From positions 3,658,001 to 3,722,000 of the forward strand of contig NC_015572.1 of NCBI RefSeq assembly GCF_000214665.1: a DNA stretch of 64,000 bases, in the 5' to 3' direction. Source of the stretch: Methylomonas methanica MC09. Lineage in GTDB: Bacteria; Pseudomonadota; Gammaproteobacteria; Methylococcales; Methylomonadaceae. How positions within the stretch are numbered: position 1 is the first letter of the stretch; each line of letters opens with the position of its first letter. Below are positions 34,672-42,931 of this stretch, piece by piece. The notes beneath the pieces were generated by a model. The model had not been told where the DNA came from, did not search any database, and was given only the letters and a program-made list of their open reading frames with translations. The translations under genes were made by a program, and so were the position numbers.

Positions 34672-34722
34672 TATGGAGTGTGCAGTCCGGGAGAGGTCTG
34701 CTGGACTAACGGAGGTCACACA

Positions 34723-34890
34723 TCAAGCTTTGGCACGAGCGGGTCTTGCAAAATCGAAGCGACTGGACAACGATACGGCACCGAACGACAACGTGGACAT
34801 CGCAAACAGGCCGGGCATGAATTTCAGGATTCCCATGATGAATAGCCGACCCGTCATAAGGTCGTGGTACTGATTTTTGGATATGCTCAT
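34723..34890 (-). CDS. Small hydrophobic protein (55 aa)
   Basis: An open frame of 56 codons beginning MSISKNQYHDLMTGRLFIMG and continuing with a Met/Phe/Leu-rich segment (~17-41) long enough for one membrane helix, then a basic end. AAGG precedes the ATG by 9 nt, a strong intrinsic terminator follows, and an inverted repeat lies at the expected promoter distance. I do not recognise a family. The combination of ribosome site, terminator and hydrophobic product makes it more credible than chance. Confidence 0.5.
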   Translation of the reverse strand: MSISKNQYHDLMTGRLFIMGILKFMPGLFAMSTLSFGAVSLSSRFDFARPARAKA

Positions 34891-34936
34891 AGTCGTCGCC
34901 TTAAAAGTATCCAGTCATGTTTAAGTTCGACTTCAC

Positions 34937-34972
34937 TATAACCCTATACATAAAATACACAATAGAGTTATA
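34937..34972. repeat. 11-bp inverted repeat upstream of small gene
   Basis: TATAACCCTAT (34937-34947) and ATAGAGTTATA (34962-34972) are reverse complements except for one base, with a 14-nt spacer. It lies 47-82 bp upstream of the 55-residue ORF and in the divergent region towards the hicA-like gene, so it is a candidate operator. Confidence 0.4.
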
Positions 34973-35109
34973 AAATGATGGTTTGTTTTATATTTTGAAA
35001 CAATACAACGGCATTTTTTCAGCTACACTGTTTGGATTAGCGGTTTTACCGTGTACCTTTAACGTGGGAAGGCGTAAGCTTTAGCTATTCCCCATCGGAG
35101 GGTAGTGAC

Positions 35110-35403
35110 ATGAGCCACCATCTGAATTTACTCCGCGCCCTGTTTCAAGATCCGCTCAGCGGTAATGTCCATTGGCGGGAAATCGAATCTCTACTGCATC
35201 ATCTGGGCGCAAAGATTGAACCCAGCCACGGGGCTCGATTCCACGTGCTACTTAATAATATGGATGTGGTGCTGCATCACCCGCATCAAAGCGGCGTGCT
35301 GAATAAACAAGAGCTTAAACATATCCGGGAATTTTTAAGTCGCGCCGGGATTAACCCGAGTCAATACGAAGCGGAACGCAAAAAAGACCAAGCAGCCGAC
35401 TAA
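35110..35403 (+). CDS. HicA-like toxin-family protein, no HicB nearby
   Basis: A 97-residue protein with the HicA/YcfA double-stranded RNA-binding fold: the family's catalytic histidine in G-S-H-x-x-F is represented by PSHGARF (H40), followed by HHPHQSGVLNKQELKHIREFL, which matches the HicA C-terminal half. HicA proteins cleave mRNA and are paired with HicB antitoxins; no hicB is adjacent, so this may be a solitary, domesticated homologue. GGAGGG 8 nt before the ATG gives a strong ribosome site. A hairpin terminator follows. Confidence 0.75.
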   Translation: MSHHLNLLRALFQDPLSGNVHWREIESLLHHLGAKIEPSHGARFHVLLNNMDVVLHHPHQSGVLNKQELKHIREFLSRAGINPSQYEAERKKDQAAD

Positions 35404-35405
35404 AA

Positions 35406-35431
35406 AAAATCCGGCATGGTAGCCGGATTTT
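35406..35431 (+). terminator. Intrinsic terminator after hicA-like gene
   Basis: AAAATCCGGC (35406-35415) pairs with GCCGGATTTT (35422-35431) around ATGGTA. The A/T ends also make it usable from the other strand. Confidence 0.75.
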
Positions 35432-35611
35432 GAGGAGGAAGTTATTGCAATGAACTGAACATCTCTGCAATGACGGCATATTATCAGCATCCTCTAATAT
35501 TTAAAATGTGACACATTGCCGCAGTGGCGCAGCCTTGGCAAGGCAACCCTGCTCCCGACGCCTTTCCGCTGCTATCATGGGCCCATCATTGACTTTTCCG
35601 GAGGCTATCTC

Positions 35612-36118
35612 ATGTCCGATTTTATGTACGCTATTTCACTCCCGCCTATTCTGCGCAGCCTAACCAACTTGCGGGCTATTTTAGAAAAAGCCGTTAGCCA
35701 CGCAGAGCTGAAAAAAATCGATCCCTCGGTACTGATCGATGCCCGGCTATACCCGGACATGTACCCCTTGTCGCGCCAAGTACAAATCGCCACCGATGTT
35801 GCCAAAGGCGCTGCCGCGCGATTAGCCGGACAAGAACCGCCCACGTTCGAGGATACCGAATCGACCTTTCCGGCGTTATTGGCACGAATAGACAAAACCG
35901 TCGCATTGCTGGAATCGTTTACAGCGGATCAAATTAACGGTTCGGCGGACAAAACCATTTTGTTGCCGCGACACGATAGAACCACTGAATTCAAGGGCTT
36001 GAACTATCTAACGGACTTCGTTTTGCCGAATGTCTATTTTCACGTCACCACGGCTTACGCCATTTTGCGGCATAACGGTGTTGAACTGGGCAAGCAGGAT
36101 TTTTTGGGTAATATCTAA
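35612..36118 (+). CDS. DUF1993 family protein
   Basis: A 168-residue cytoplasmic protein matching DUF1993 in its layout: an N-terminal ISLPPILRSLTNLRAIL helix, SRQVQIATDVAKGAAARLAG, a TFPALLARIDKTVALL segment and C-terminal NVYFHVTTAYAILRHNGVELGKQDFLG. The fold is DinB-like four-helix, but no function is established. ATG at 35612 is chosen because GGAGG lies 8-12 nt upstream; the frame continues to 35516 without a ribosome site. Confidence 0.88.
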   Translation: MSDFMYAISLPPILRSLTNLRAILEKAVSHAELKKIDPSVLIDARLYPDMYPLSRQVQIATDVAKGAAARLAGQEPPTFEDTESTFPALLARIDKTVALLESFTADQINGSADKTILLPRHDRTTEFKGLNYLTDFVLPNVYFHVTTAYAILRHNGVELGKQDFLGNI

Positions 36119-36224
36119 CTCTTACGCAACCACAGCTGGTTGGTTTAAGTTGACCTGCCGAGTCGTACGGTTTAACTTGAAACCGCAGCAGCAGTGACCG
36201 CCCTTGGATGCATAAAAATCAACC

Positions 36225-36566
36225 ATGACAATGACCCGTTATCAAAAGCCATCGCCGCAAACGCAAGAAGACGCTTTAAAAATAGCCAAAAGCATTCAGC
36301 GCCCCGCTCAAACCAAAGAGCAGACCAAGCTGATTGCTCACGGTATCCAACAAGGTATAGACCTCTACAAAAAACAACAAAAAGAAAAAGCCAGGGAGTT
36401 AAATAAAAAACTCAAAAAAGTGACTCAGCAAAAACCGCAACCAGCTGCAGCGGATGACCGGGAAATAGAAACCTACATCGTGTATCGGCAACACTGGTTG
36501 CCTTGGACTTTATTGCTGCTTACTTGGCTGGGTGTGGGGATTTATATCCTGAACCATAAAGGTTGA
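36225..36566 (+). CDS. DUF2956 family protein
   Basis: A 113-residue protein with a soluble basic N-terminus (QTQEDALKIAKSIQRPAQTKEQTKLIAHGIQQG) characteristic of DUF2956, a Lys/Gln-rich helical linker and one C-terminal membrane helix (~95-110, PWTLLLLTWLGVGIYIL). A tail-anchored topology with the charged region in the cytoplasm is likely. Function unknown; restricted mainly to gammaproteobacteria. ATG at 36231 is an alternative start. Confidence 0.85.
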   Translation: MTMTRYQKPSPQTQEDALKIAKSIQRPAQTKEQTKLIAHGIQQGIDLYKKQQKEKARELNKKLKKVTQQKPQPAAADDREIETYIVYRQHWLPWTLLLLTWLGVGIYILNHKG

Positions 36567-36638
36567 ATAGATGAGCATGGGTTTAAGTGCGCCCAAAATG
36601 CGCGACAACTTGCATTTTGGGCCGCAAACATAAACCGA

Positions 36639-36896
36639 TTATTTGACGATTTCCTCGGCAGCCGCTTTCAGTTTGGCTTCGTCGGCTTGCATGGGTTTCA
36701 TCATGGGGTTTTGAGAGGCTTTAGCGCCGGCTACTAATGCGTCGGCGGTTTTAAATTTACTTTTCAAGGCATCAACGGCCGGAGCGACCGAACCGTTGTG
36801 ACAACCTTTACAAGTATCCGCCGCGCCGGCGAACGATATCGATGGCATTAAGCTGACAAAAGCCAATGCAGTCATTGCTAATAGAGTTTTTTTCAT
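36639..36896 (-). CDS. Small class I cytochrome c
   Basis: An 85-residue periplasmic electron carrier. A signal peptide (cleavage after SFAGA) precedes a single haem-binding motif C29-K-G-C32-H33; the likely sixth ligand is a Met in NPMMKPM. The mature protein is only about 60 residues, shorter than typical class I cytochromes c. No partner oxidase gene is nearby. Confidence 0.88.
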   Translation of the reverse strand: MKKTLLAMTALAFVSLMPSISFAGAADTCKGCHNGSVAPAVDALKSKFKTADALVAGAKASQNPMMKPMQADEAKLKAAAEEIVK

Positions 36897-36899
36897 TTT

Positions 36900-37443
36900 A
36901 AGTCCCCTCGGTTTTATTGTACTTATTAATTTTAAAGAGATAACGTCCGAACATTTTTTCGATATGGTTTTTGAATGTTCAAGCCATTAAACACGGATGA
37001 TTTGGATCGTCCGCGAAAAAATTTCTATCACAGCCTAAATTTCAATGCAAATGGTTTAAAACCTTTCAGGAAAATCAACACCTTTCGAGAACGGCGAATT
37101 GTCGCCCCCCCCCCATTGAGTCGGCTTTCACAGTCATTGAAAACCGGGCACCAACAGCTCCAACGAGCTACACAAATCGTGAGAGCCCAGAATTTGGTAA
37201 AATTTCAAAATTACAGGTAAAAACCTAATGAAGTCTGAATCGGCAAGTTCGGCCACTTGCCGCCATTCAGTTGCCCGAAAATTAGTCAATTTGGGTGACA
37301 GGTCTTACTCTGCTTGCGGACGGTAGAGAACCTTTCGGTCAAAATTCCTTCGTCCTTAAAATATCAAAGCTTATACCAATAGCTTGCACAACTATTGGAG
37401 CATTCAGCTAAAAAGCATCCCCAATTTGTCCTTGACTCATCCA
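36900..37443. other. Non-coding region
   Basis: About 540 bp without a supported gene. It includes a ten-C run near 37109-37118 and AT-rich sequence leading to the Phd antitoxin promoter area. Confidence 0.4.
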
Positions 37444-37461
37444 ATCAATATGATCAATATG
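37444..37461 (+). repeat. Tandem 9-bp repeat, possible antitoxin operator
   Basis: ATCAATATG is repeated directly (37444-37452, 37453-37461), 32 bp before the Phd start and just downstream of a TTGACT (37432-37437) that could be a -35 element. Phd/YefM antitoxins repress their own promoters at such repeats. Confidence 0.5.
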
Positions 37462-37492
37462 GCTTCTATTTAAGATATAAAGGCTGCCTACT

Positions 37493-37768
37493 ATGATTAA
37501 CGAAGTAAATGCTGTTGCATTCAGACAAAATCTAGGAGAAATGCTAAATCAGGTTCAATACCGGCACGATTCGATTTTAATTAAAAAAGACGGCAAACCC
37601 GTCGCGGCATTGGTCGATGCGCAGTTATTCGATCGGATACGACGTTTTAAAGAGCGCTTCGATACACTGAGCCAACAAATTGCCGATGCTTATGCCACAG
37701 TGCCGGAGCAGGAAGGCGTGGACGAGATTGATGCCCTTGTTTCGGAGACGCGGCACTCTCAACGTTAG
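37493..37768 (+). CDS. Phd/YefM-family antitoxin
   Basis: A 91-residue antitoxin. The N-terminal DNA-binding fold shows VNAVAFRQNLGEMLNQVQYRHDSILIKKDGKPVAALV, typical of Phd/YefM, and the C-terminal helix (~50-91) is acidic and likely wraps the toxin. Its stop overlaps or abuts the PIN-toxin start, giving coupled expression. Phd-PIN pairing is less common than Phd-Doc or YefM-YoeB but known. Confidence 0.88.
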   Translation: MINEVNAVAFRQNLGEMLNQVQYRHDSILIKKDGKPVAALVDAQLFDRIRRFKERFDTLSQQIADAYATVPEQEGVDEIDALVSETRHSQR

Positions 37769-37770
37769 TG

Positions 37771-38187
37771 ATGTCGAAAATTTGCATTGTTCTCGATACC
37801 AACGTTTTGCTCTCGGGCACCGCCTATCCAAGCTCGAGACCGGGCAAAATCGTTTCCGCTTGGCGAAGCGGAAGCCTGGAAGTCATTCTTTCCCAATACA
37901 TCTTGGATGAATTGCAGCGCGTTTTACCGCGGCTCAATCATCGTCTTGCTTGGTCCAGTCATGAAATACGGGATTTTGTTGATAGCCTGGCTTTCCTTGC
38001 CGATCTGGTCGACCCGCTTGAAACCGCCGAGCCTGCATTGCGCGATAGTGCCGACCTGCCCGTACTAGGGACTTTTCTAGCGGCAAAAGCCAATTACCTT
38101 GTTACCGGCGACAAGGACTTATTAGCATTATCTGCGCACTACCCCATCATTACCCCAGCCAATTTTTGGCAATTGCACGGCGGATGA
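37771..38187 (+). CDS. PIN-domain toxin
   Basis: A 138-residue PIN-family ribonuclease (COG1569-like). Conserved acidic residues are visible: D in VLDTNVLLSG, E in ILDELQRVL, D in DSADLPVLG and D in VTGDKDLLAL, giving the usual quartet for Mg-dependent RNA cleavage. ATG 37771 is preferred; GTG 37768 would overlap the antitoxin stop. It is 47 bp upstream of the large STAND-like gene, so the TA pair could be a separate module or an addiction element next to a defence gene. Confidence 0.88.
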   Translation: MSKICIVLDTNVLLSGTAYPSSRPGKIVSAWRSGSLEVILSQYILDELQRVLPRLNHRLAWSSHEIRDFVDSLAFLADLVDPLETAEPALRDSADLPVLGTFLAAKANYLVTGDKDLLALSAHYPIITPANFWQLHGG

Positions 38188-38234
38188 GCTGATCGTCTTG
38201 AACATGGTCGTCATTGTGTAGAGAAGGATAACTA

Positions 38235-41200
38235 TTGAGTCTTGCAGGCGTTCGATCAAACCGCGGAGATCATTATCAGACCTTAGTTGCGTTTGACTGG
38301 GCATTGAGTATTCTGGCAAATGACAACTACCAATGGTTAGAAGTCGACTCCACGGCGACGGACGCCAGCGAAAACCCTATACCTGTAGACGATGTCGTGA
38401 TCGGTTGCGCTGACGGCAGCCTGATTGCTTGTCAATGCAAAAAGAACCAGCCCGATTTTAAGCCTTGGTCGATTGCCGACTTAGGCGATGAGTTGGCAAA
38501 AGCCGCGCGATTCCTAGAGTCCAATCCGAATTCCCAGGTTAAATTTTATTCGCGAAACGATTTTGGCGATCTTCACAAGCTACGGGAACATGCGCGAAAT
38601 CTTTCTGGCGACGCCTATCAACAAAGCCTAACAGCCGATCACCGCAGAACCGATGCAACCTTGGCTCGGTGGCTAACCGAGACCCTTGGTCTGACGACCT
38701 ACGACTGGCTCCAGCGCACTTCGTTTGAAGTTTCCAATGAATTCGAACGAGCGGAAGAAATTCTAAAAGAGCGCTTGCGCTCACTGGTTTCCAATGACGA
38801 AATCGCGTTCGATGTTCTTTGGGCCAAACTGGACAAACTGGGTTCCCGTGTCGGGAATAGCGGATCATCGGCTCCGCCCTCTCATCGACTCAGCAAATCC
38901 GATCTTATAGACATATTGGAAAAGTCCGGCGCAACGCTAGCGCCGCCAATGTCGCAACAACAAATGCAACAATCGCTTGCCAGCGCCTCGGCAGTCGGAC
39001 GTTCATGGCGGCGCGATATTTCCGGTACTCGTCTGCATGTCGATACCGCTGCTGAATTGATAACAGCCATCGAATCGACGGATCGCGCAATACTGCTCAG
39101 CGGCATTCCAGGTTCGGGCAAGACCTGCGTACTGTTGGAGCTACAGGAAGTATTGGATCAACGTAACGATTTGGCCGCTGTGTTTATCCAAACCCGCGAA
39201 TATGCCAGTTGCCTGACACCTGAAGCACGGACCGCACACGGTCTGCCCGCAGACTTGGTCGGCCTAATTGCCCGGATGGCGGACAACAAGCCCGTGGTTA
39301 TCGTCATCGACTCGCTGGATGTGCTTTCCTTGTCCCGCGATCAATTGGTTTTGGATTTTTTCCTGGCGCTGATGGATCGCTTGCTGCTGATTCCCAAGGT
39401 CACCCTCATCGCGGCTTGCCGGGAGTTTGACCGAAAATACGACCGCCGTCTGGCCGAGCGCAGCTGGGATAAGGTCGTCAACACCCAGCCTTTAAATTGG
39501 GACCAAGTCGTTGCGCCTATCATCAATACCTTTGGCATTGATCCGCAAACGCTGGACTCGATGACGCAAAGCTTGTTGCAAAACCCGCGTGAACTGGCGA
39601 TGTTTGCGGATATTGCCAAGCAAACCGGCGGCTTTAATGTTGCGTCCAGCCAAGCACTGAGCCTTAAGTACCTTGAAATAGTTGTTCAAAACGACAGTTT
39701 GTTGGGTGATGAAGCCATGGCGGCACTCGAAAAAATCGCCGACAAGATGTTGAAAACCCGCAAGCTGGACATTGTTCGGGTGCAAGCAGCATTGCCGGAT
39801 AGCATGCGCAAGCGATTATTGAGCGCCAATGTCTTGCATGAAAACCAGTTTGGCAGTATCGAGTTTGGTCATCAAACTTTGCTGGATGTGCTGGTTGTCA
39901 GCGGCGCACAGCGCAATGACTTGACCCTGAAGGCCTTCATCGAACAACTGCCTGCGGTGCCGTTTGTAAGGCCAACCATACGCGCCTATGTCGCTTATCT
40001 GGTTACAGGTGATCGAGGAAGTTTGCGTAAACAACTCCGAGCGGTTTTTGATAGCGACGCGGCGTTTCATATCCGCCGCTTGGTGGCCGAATCCCTGGCC
40101 GAGTTAGCTCCACAGGATGACGACTGGTCTTTACTCAAACACCTGCATAGCCAGCATCGCGAGCTGTTTACCCCGCTGTATTACCAAGCTGCCTCGCTGG
40201 AATGGCATCGTTTTTGGCTCAAATTTCTCATCCCTGATTTGTTGCAACAGCGCGATGCGCAAAGTCTGGCTTTACATGTGCAGCGTATCGGACTTTGGAA
40301 AAATACCGATCCTGACGGTGTCTTGGCTTTCTGGATGTTGGCCTTGCAACAGGAATGGGTTGAGCCTGAGCAACTAGCGCACAACTTGGTTTTCCAATTA
40401 CACGATTTCGACTTTCATACGCCAACTGCCGCCGCAGCCTTGATCGAAATATTGCTGAGTTATCCGCGCCGTGATCGCGATTTTCTGGGTCGCGTCATTG
40501 CAAAATGCGTGGAAACTGGTGGTGCAGACGATGCATTACTGTGGCGTTATATCGCCGGGGACATCCAGCGGGATGATGTGTTGGCATTTCATTTCAACCA
40601 AAAACTCCGATGCGATCCCCATGAATTTGACAATCAAGATTTTCTTGGCCAGCGCATGCAGCAATCCGAACGCTTGCTGGATCTGGCTATCGACACGGTT
40701 GAGCAGTGGAGTGTGATATATGCGGAACATTATTTCGGCAAGCGGGAATGGTGCGCGCATTTCCTGAATAACACCGCCTACGAACGTGCCCACAGCCAGC
40801 GAGATATGTATCATGCATCGGCTGAAAACGTGCTGTTCGGCGCCATCGAAAAAGCCATTTTTCAACATGCGAAACATCATTCCAGTTGGTGGCAGGCCAA
40901 TCGGCAACGGCTTTGCCGTAGTCGTGAACTTGCGTTGCGCTATCTGGCCGTGTTGGCTTTGATCGAATCGCCCGAGACGAATCTGGCCGAGGTGTGTGGT
41001 TTGCTCACCGATCAAGAAATGCTGGCTTCGGATTTGAGTTACGAGTTGGGTAACTTGATCAATGCTGCATTCATCTTTCTGCAACCGACAGCCCAAGATG
41101 CTGTTGAGACTGCAATCCTGACGCTGAGGAACGACCAAAATCTCGATGAAAAACTTTGGATTCATGAGGCAAGAGCGCAACTACTTGCGGTTATTCCTGC

Positions 41201-42800
41201 TTACCTACGCTCGCCGACAGTTCAAGCAACTTTGCTTGCCTTTGAAAAAGCGTTTGGCTCACTCATCCGTCAGGGACAAAGACATAATTCTCCCCGAATG
41301 AGTTTAGTTACACCACCATTTTCTTATGATTACCTTCTAAAATTTAGCGACCCAACTGTTATCAGACTTCTGTTGTACTATTCAAAGGTGAGTCGCGGTC
41401 AATGGGAATATCTTAATCATGTCGGCGGCGCGGAACAGGTGGAATGGCAATTACGCGAGGCCGCTTCGCGCAGTCCGGTGCGTTTTATGCGTCTGCTAGC
41501 CGAAAACTGGGTCGATATACCCAAACGTTTTACCGACGACATTCTGGACGGCGCCGCAACGTATCTCGCTCATCAATTTGGCAACCTTCAGTTTGACCCT
41601 AATCAATGGCAACCCATTGAACAAGTCGATCCGCAACGGTTGGCAGCCCTGATACTCGACGAGCTTCAGCGACACCCGTCGCGCTGGTGGCATTGCCGGG
41701 CCGCCGCCAACGCACTGGAAGCATGCGCCAACGTGATCGAAAACCAGCAAGAGGCAGACCGAATGATTTTTGCCGCCATTGGTTTTATTGATTTGCAGGA
41801 GCATAGCTACAACGACGATAGGGATTTGATTGGCGCGGGCATTAACATGGCGCGTGGCAAAATAACCGAAGCAGTCATGATTGTGGCAACGCATTGGGCG
41901 GAAAAACAAAGGCCGCTCCCGGAACTGCTGATGCCGACCTTGAAGCGTTTGGCTCGCGACCCGCAACCGGCTATCAGGGCGTTGATATTGCGACGTTTGC
42001 CCTATTTGCAAAGTCATGACCCGGATTTGGGTTGGGCGCTATTCCATTTGGCGCTGGCTGATGACGAACCACGACTTTGGAAAGTGGCGGAACCGTGCCT
42101 GTATTACGCCTATCATCAACGTTTTGCCGAGGTCGGCGCAGTATTGCAGCGGATTGTTTGCCATGAATTGGGCGAGCCGTTGGAAACCTGGGGCCGGATT
42201 TCGGCGCTGGCGGCGTTTTCGGGCTATATCGATTTTCTGCCGTTCATTCAGCAATTGGAGGCGCTCGCCAGCGTCGACGCCTGGAAAGGCGCGGCAACGG
42301 TTTGGACTCACAAAGATAACCATGCCCGGCATGCCGAACAATGTATGACCGGCATCCGTGCGGGCCTAAATCAGCCGAATGGGTTTGCTATAACTATAGT
42401 CAGGGAATTGTCGTCGTTGTTTGATAAAGACCAGCCAGCAATCTGCATTTCTTGGGATATTGTCGATCTGTATTTCTCGACTTACGAACAAGATCAGAGT
42501 GACGAACGTTTTCGTCTTTACGGTTTCGACGAGTGGCTAAATACATTGTCGCAAAGCCATCCCGACGAAAGCCTGGCTGCTGCCGAACGTTTTGCACAGT
42601 TCATGCGCGGCGGCAATCATCCTGTGTATGACCGTGGGCCACTTTCCCAGCTATTGACCCGATTATTCCGAGAAGCGGAAGAACGGGAAGAATCGGATCA
42701 TGGCCAAATGCTGTGCCGGGTTATTACATTGCAAGATGCGTTTTTGGCTATTGGTGTTAATGGTTTGCAAGATTGGTTACGGGATGCGGAGAGGCCCTAA
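38235..42800 (+). CDS. Cap4-like nuclease / STAND-like P-loop NTPase protein (candidate Avs-type defence)
   Basis: A single 1521-residue protein. The N-terminus fits the Cap4/DUF4297 dsDNA nuclease pattern: RGDHYQ (10-15), acidic E36, D53 in VDDVVIG and the Q67-x-K69 motif in CQCKKN. A P-loop NTPase follows with Walker A G290-IPGSGKT297 and Walker B VVIVIDSLD (D359, D362), then a winged-helix-like region (~450-560). Residues ~560-1521 are helical and repeat-like (HEAT/TPR flavour, e.g. DPQPAIRALILRRLPYL). Nuclease-STAND-repeat is the arrangement of Avs anti-phage proteins, in which the C-terminus senses a phage protein. Start is TTG with AAGGA 6 nt upstream. No partner gene except the TA pair. 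Confidence 0.75.
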   Translation: MSLAGVRSNRGDHYQTLVAFDWALSILANDNYQWLEVDSTATDASENPIPVDDVVIGCADGSLIACQCKKNQPDFKPWSIADLGDELAKAARFLESNPNSQVKFYSRNDFGDLHKLREHARNLSGDAYQQSLTADHRRTDATLARWLTETLGLTTYDWLQRTSFEVSNEFERAEEILKERLRSLVSNDEIAFDVLWAKLDKLGSRVGNSGSSAPPSHRLSKSDLIDILEKSGATLAPPMSQQQMQQSLASASAVGRSWRRDISGTRLHVDTAAELITAIESTDRAILLSGIPGSGKTCVLLELQEVLDQRNDLAAVFIQTREYASCLTPEARTAHGLPADLVGLIARMADNKPVVIVIDSLDVLSLSRDQLVLDFFLALMDRLLLIPKVTLIAACREFDRKYDRRLAERSWDKVVNTQPLNWDQVVAPIINTFGIDPQTLDSMTQSLLQNPRELAMFADIAKQTGGFNVASSQALSLKYLEIVVQNDSLLGDEAMAALEKIADKMLKTRKLDIVRVQAALPDSMRKRLLSANVLHENQFGSIEFGHQTLLDVLVVSGAQRNDLTLKAFIEQLPAVPFVRPTIRAYVAYLVTGDRGSLRKQLRAVFDSDAAFHIRRLVAESLAELAPQDDDWSLLKHLHSQHRELFTPLYYQAASLEWHRFWLKFLIPDLLQQRDAQSLALHVQRIGLWKNTDPDGVLAFWMLALQQEWVEPEQLAHNLVFQLHDFDFHTPTAAAALIEILLSYPRRDRDFLGRVIAKCVETGGADDALLWRYIAGDIQRDDVLAFHFNQKLRCDPHEFDNQDFLGQRMQQSERLLDLAIDTVEQWSVIYAEHYFGKREWCAHFLNNTAYERAHSQRDMYHASAENVLFGAIEKAIFQHAKHHSSWWQANRQRLCRSRELALRYLAVLALIESPETNLAEVCGLLTDQEMLASDLSYELGNLINAAFIFLQPTAQDAVETAILTLRNDQNLDEKLWIHEARAQLLAVIPAYLRSPTVQATLLAFEKAFGSLIRQGQRHNSPRMSLVTPPFSYDYLLKFSDPTVIRLLLYYSKVSRGQWEYLNHVGGAEQVEWQLREAASRSPVRFMRLLAENWVDIPKRFTDDILDGAATYLAHQFGNLQFDPNQWQPIEQVDPQRLAALILDELQRHPSRWWHCRAAANALEACANVIENQQEADRMIFAAIGFIDLQEHSYNDDRDLIGAGINMARGKITEAVMIVATHWAEKQRPLPELLMPTLKRLARDPQPAIRALILRRLPYLQSHDPDLGWALFHLALADDEPRLWKVAEPCLYYAYHQRFAEVGAVLQRIVCHELGEPLETWGRISALAAFSGYIDFLPFIQQLEALASVDAWKGAATVWTHKDNHARHAEQCMTGIRAGLNQPNGFAITIVRELSSLFDKDQPAICISWDIVDLYFSTYEQDQSDERFRLYGFDEWLNTLSQSHPDESLAAAERFAQFMRGGNHPVYDRGPLSQLLTRLFREAEEREESDHGQMLCRVITLQDAFLAIGVNGLQDWLRDAERP

Positions 42801-42931
42801 GCGGCTCTCAATTCGATATAGTCACCTGTGGATATCGGAAATGCTACTTTGCCAAGAAGCGGTATCGGCAACCTATCCGTATTGACGTTGTTTGCCAATC
42901 AGCCGACGGCCCCCATAACCGCCGCACCGTC

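Noticed and set aside
36975..37220. 81-codon ORF after the cytochrome gene
   Set aside because: Contains a homopolymer C run and shows no domain or ribosome site.
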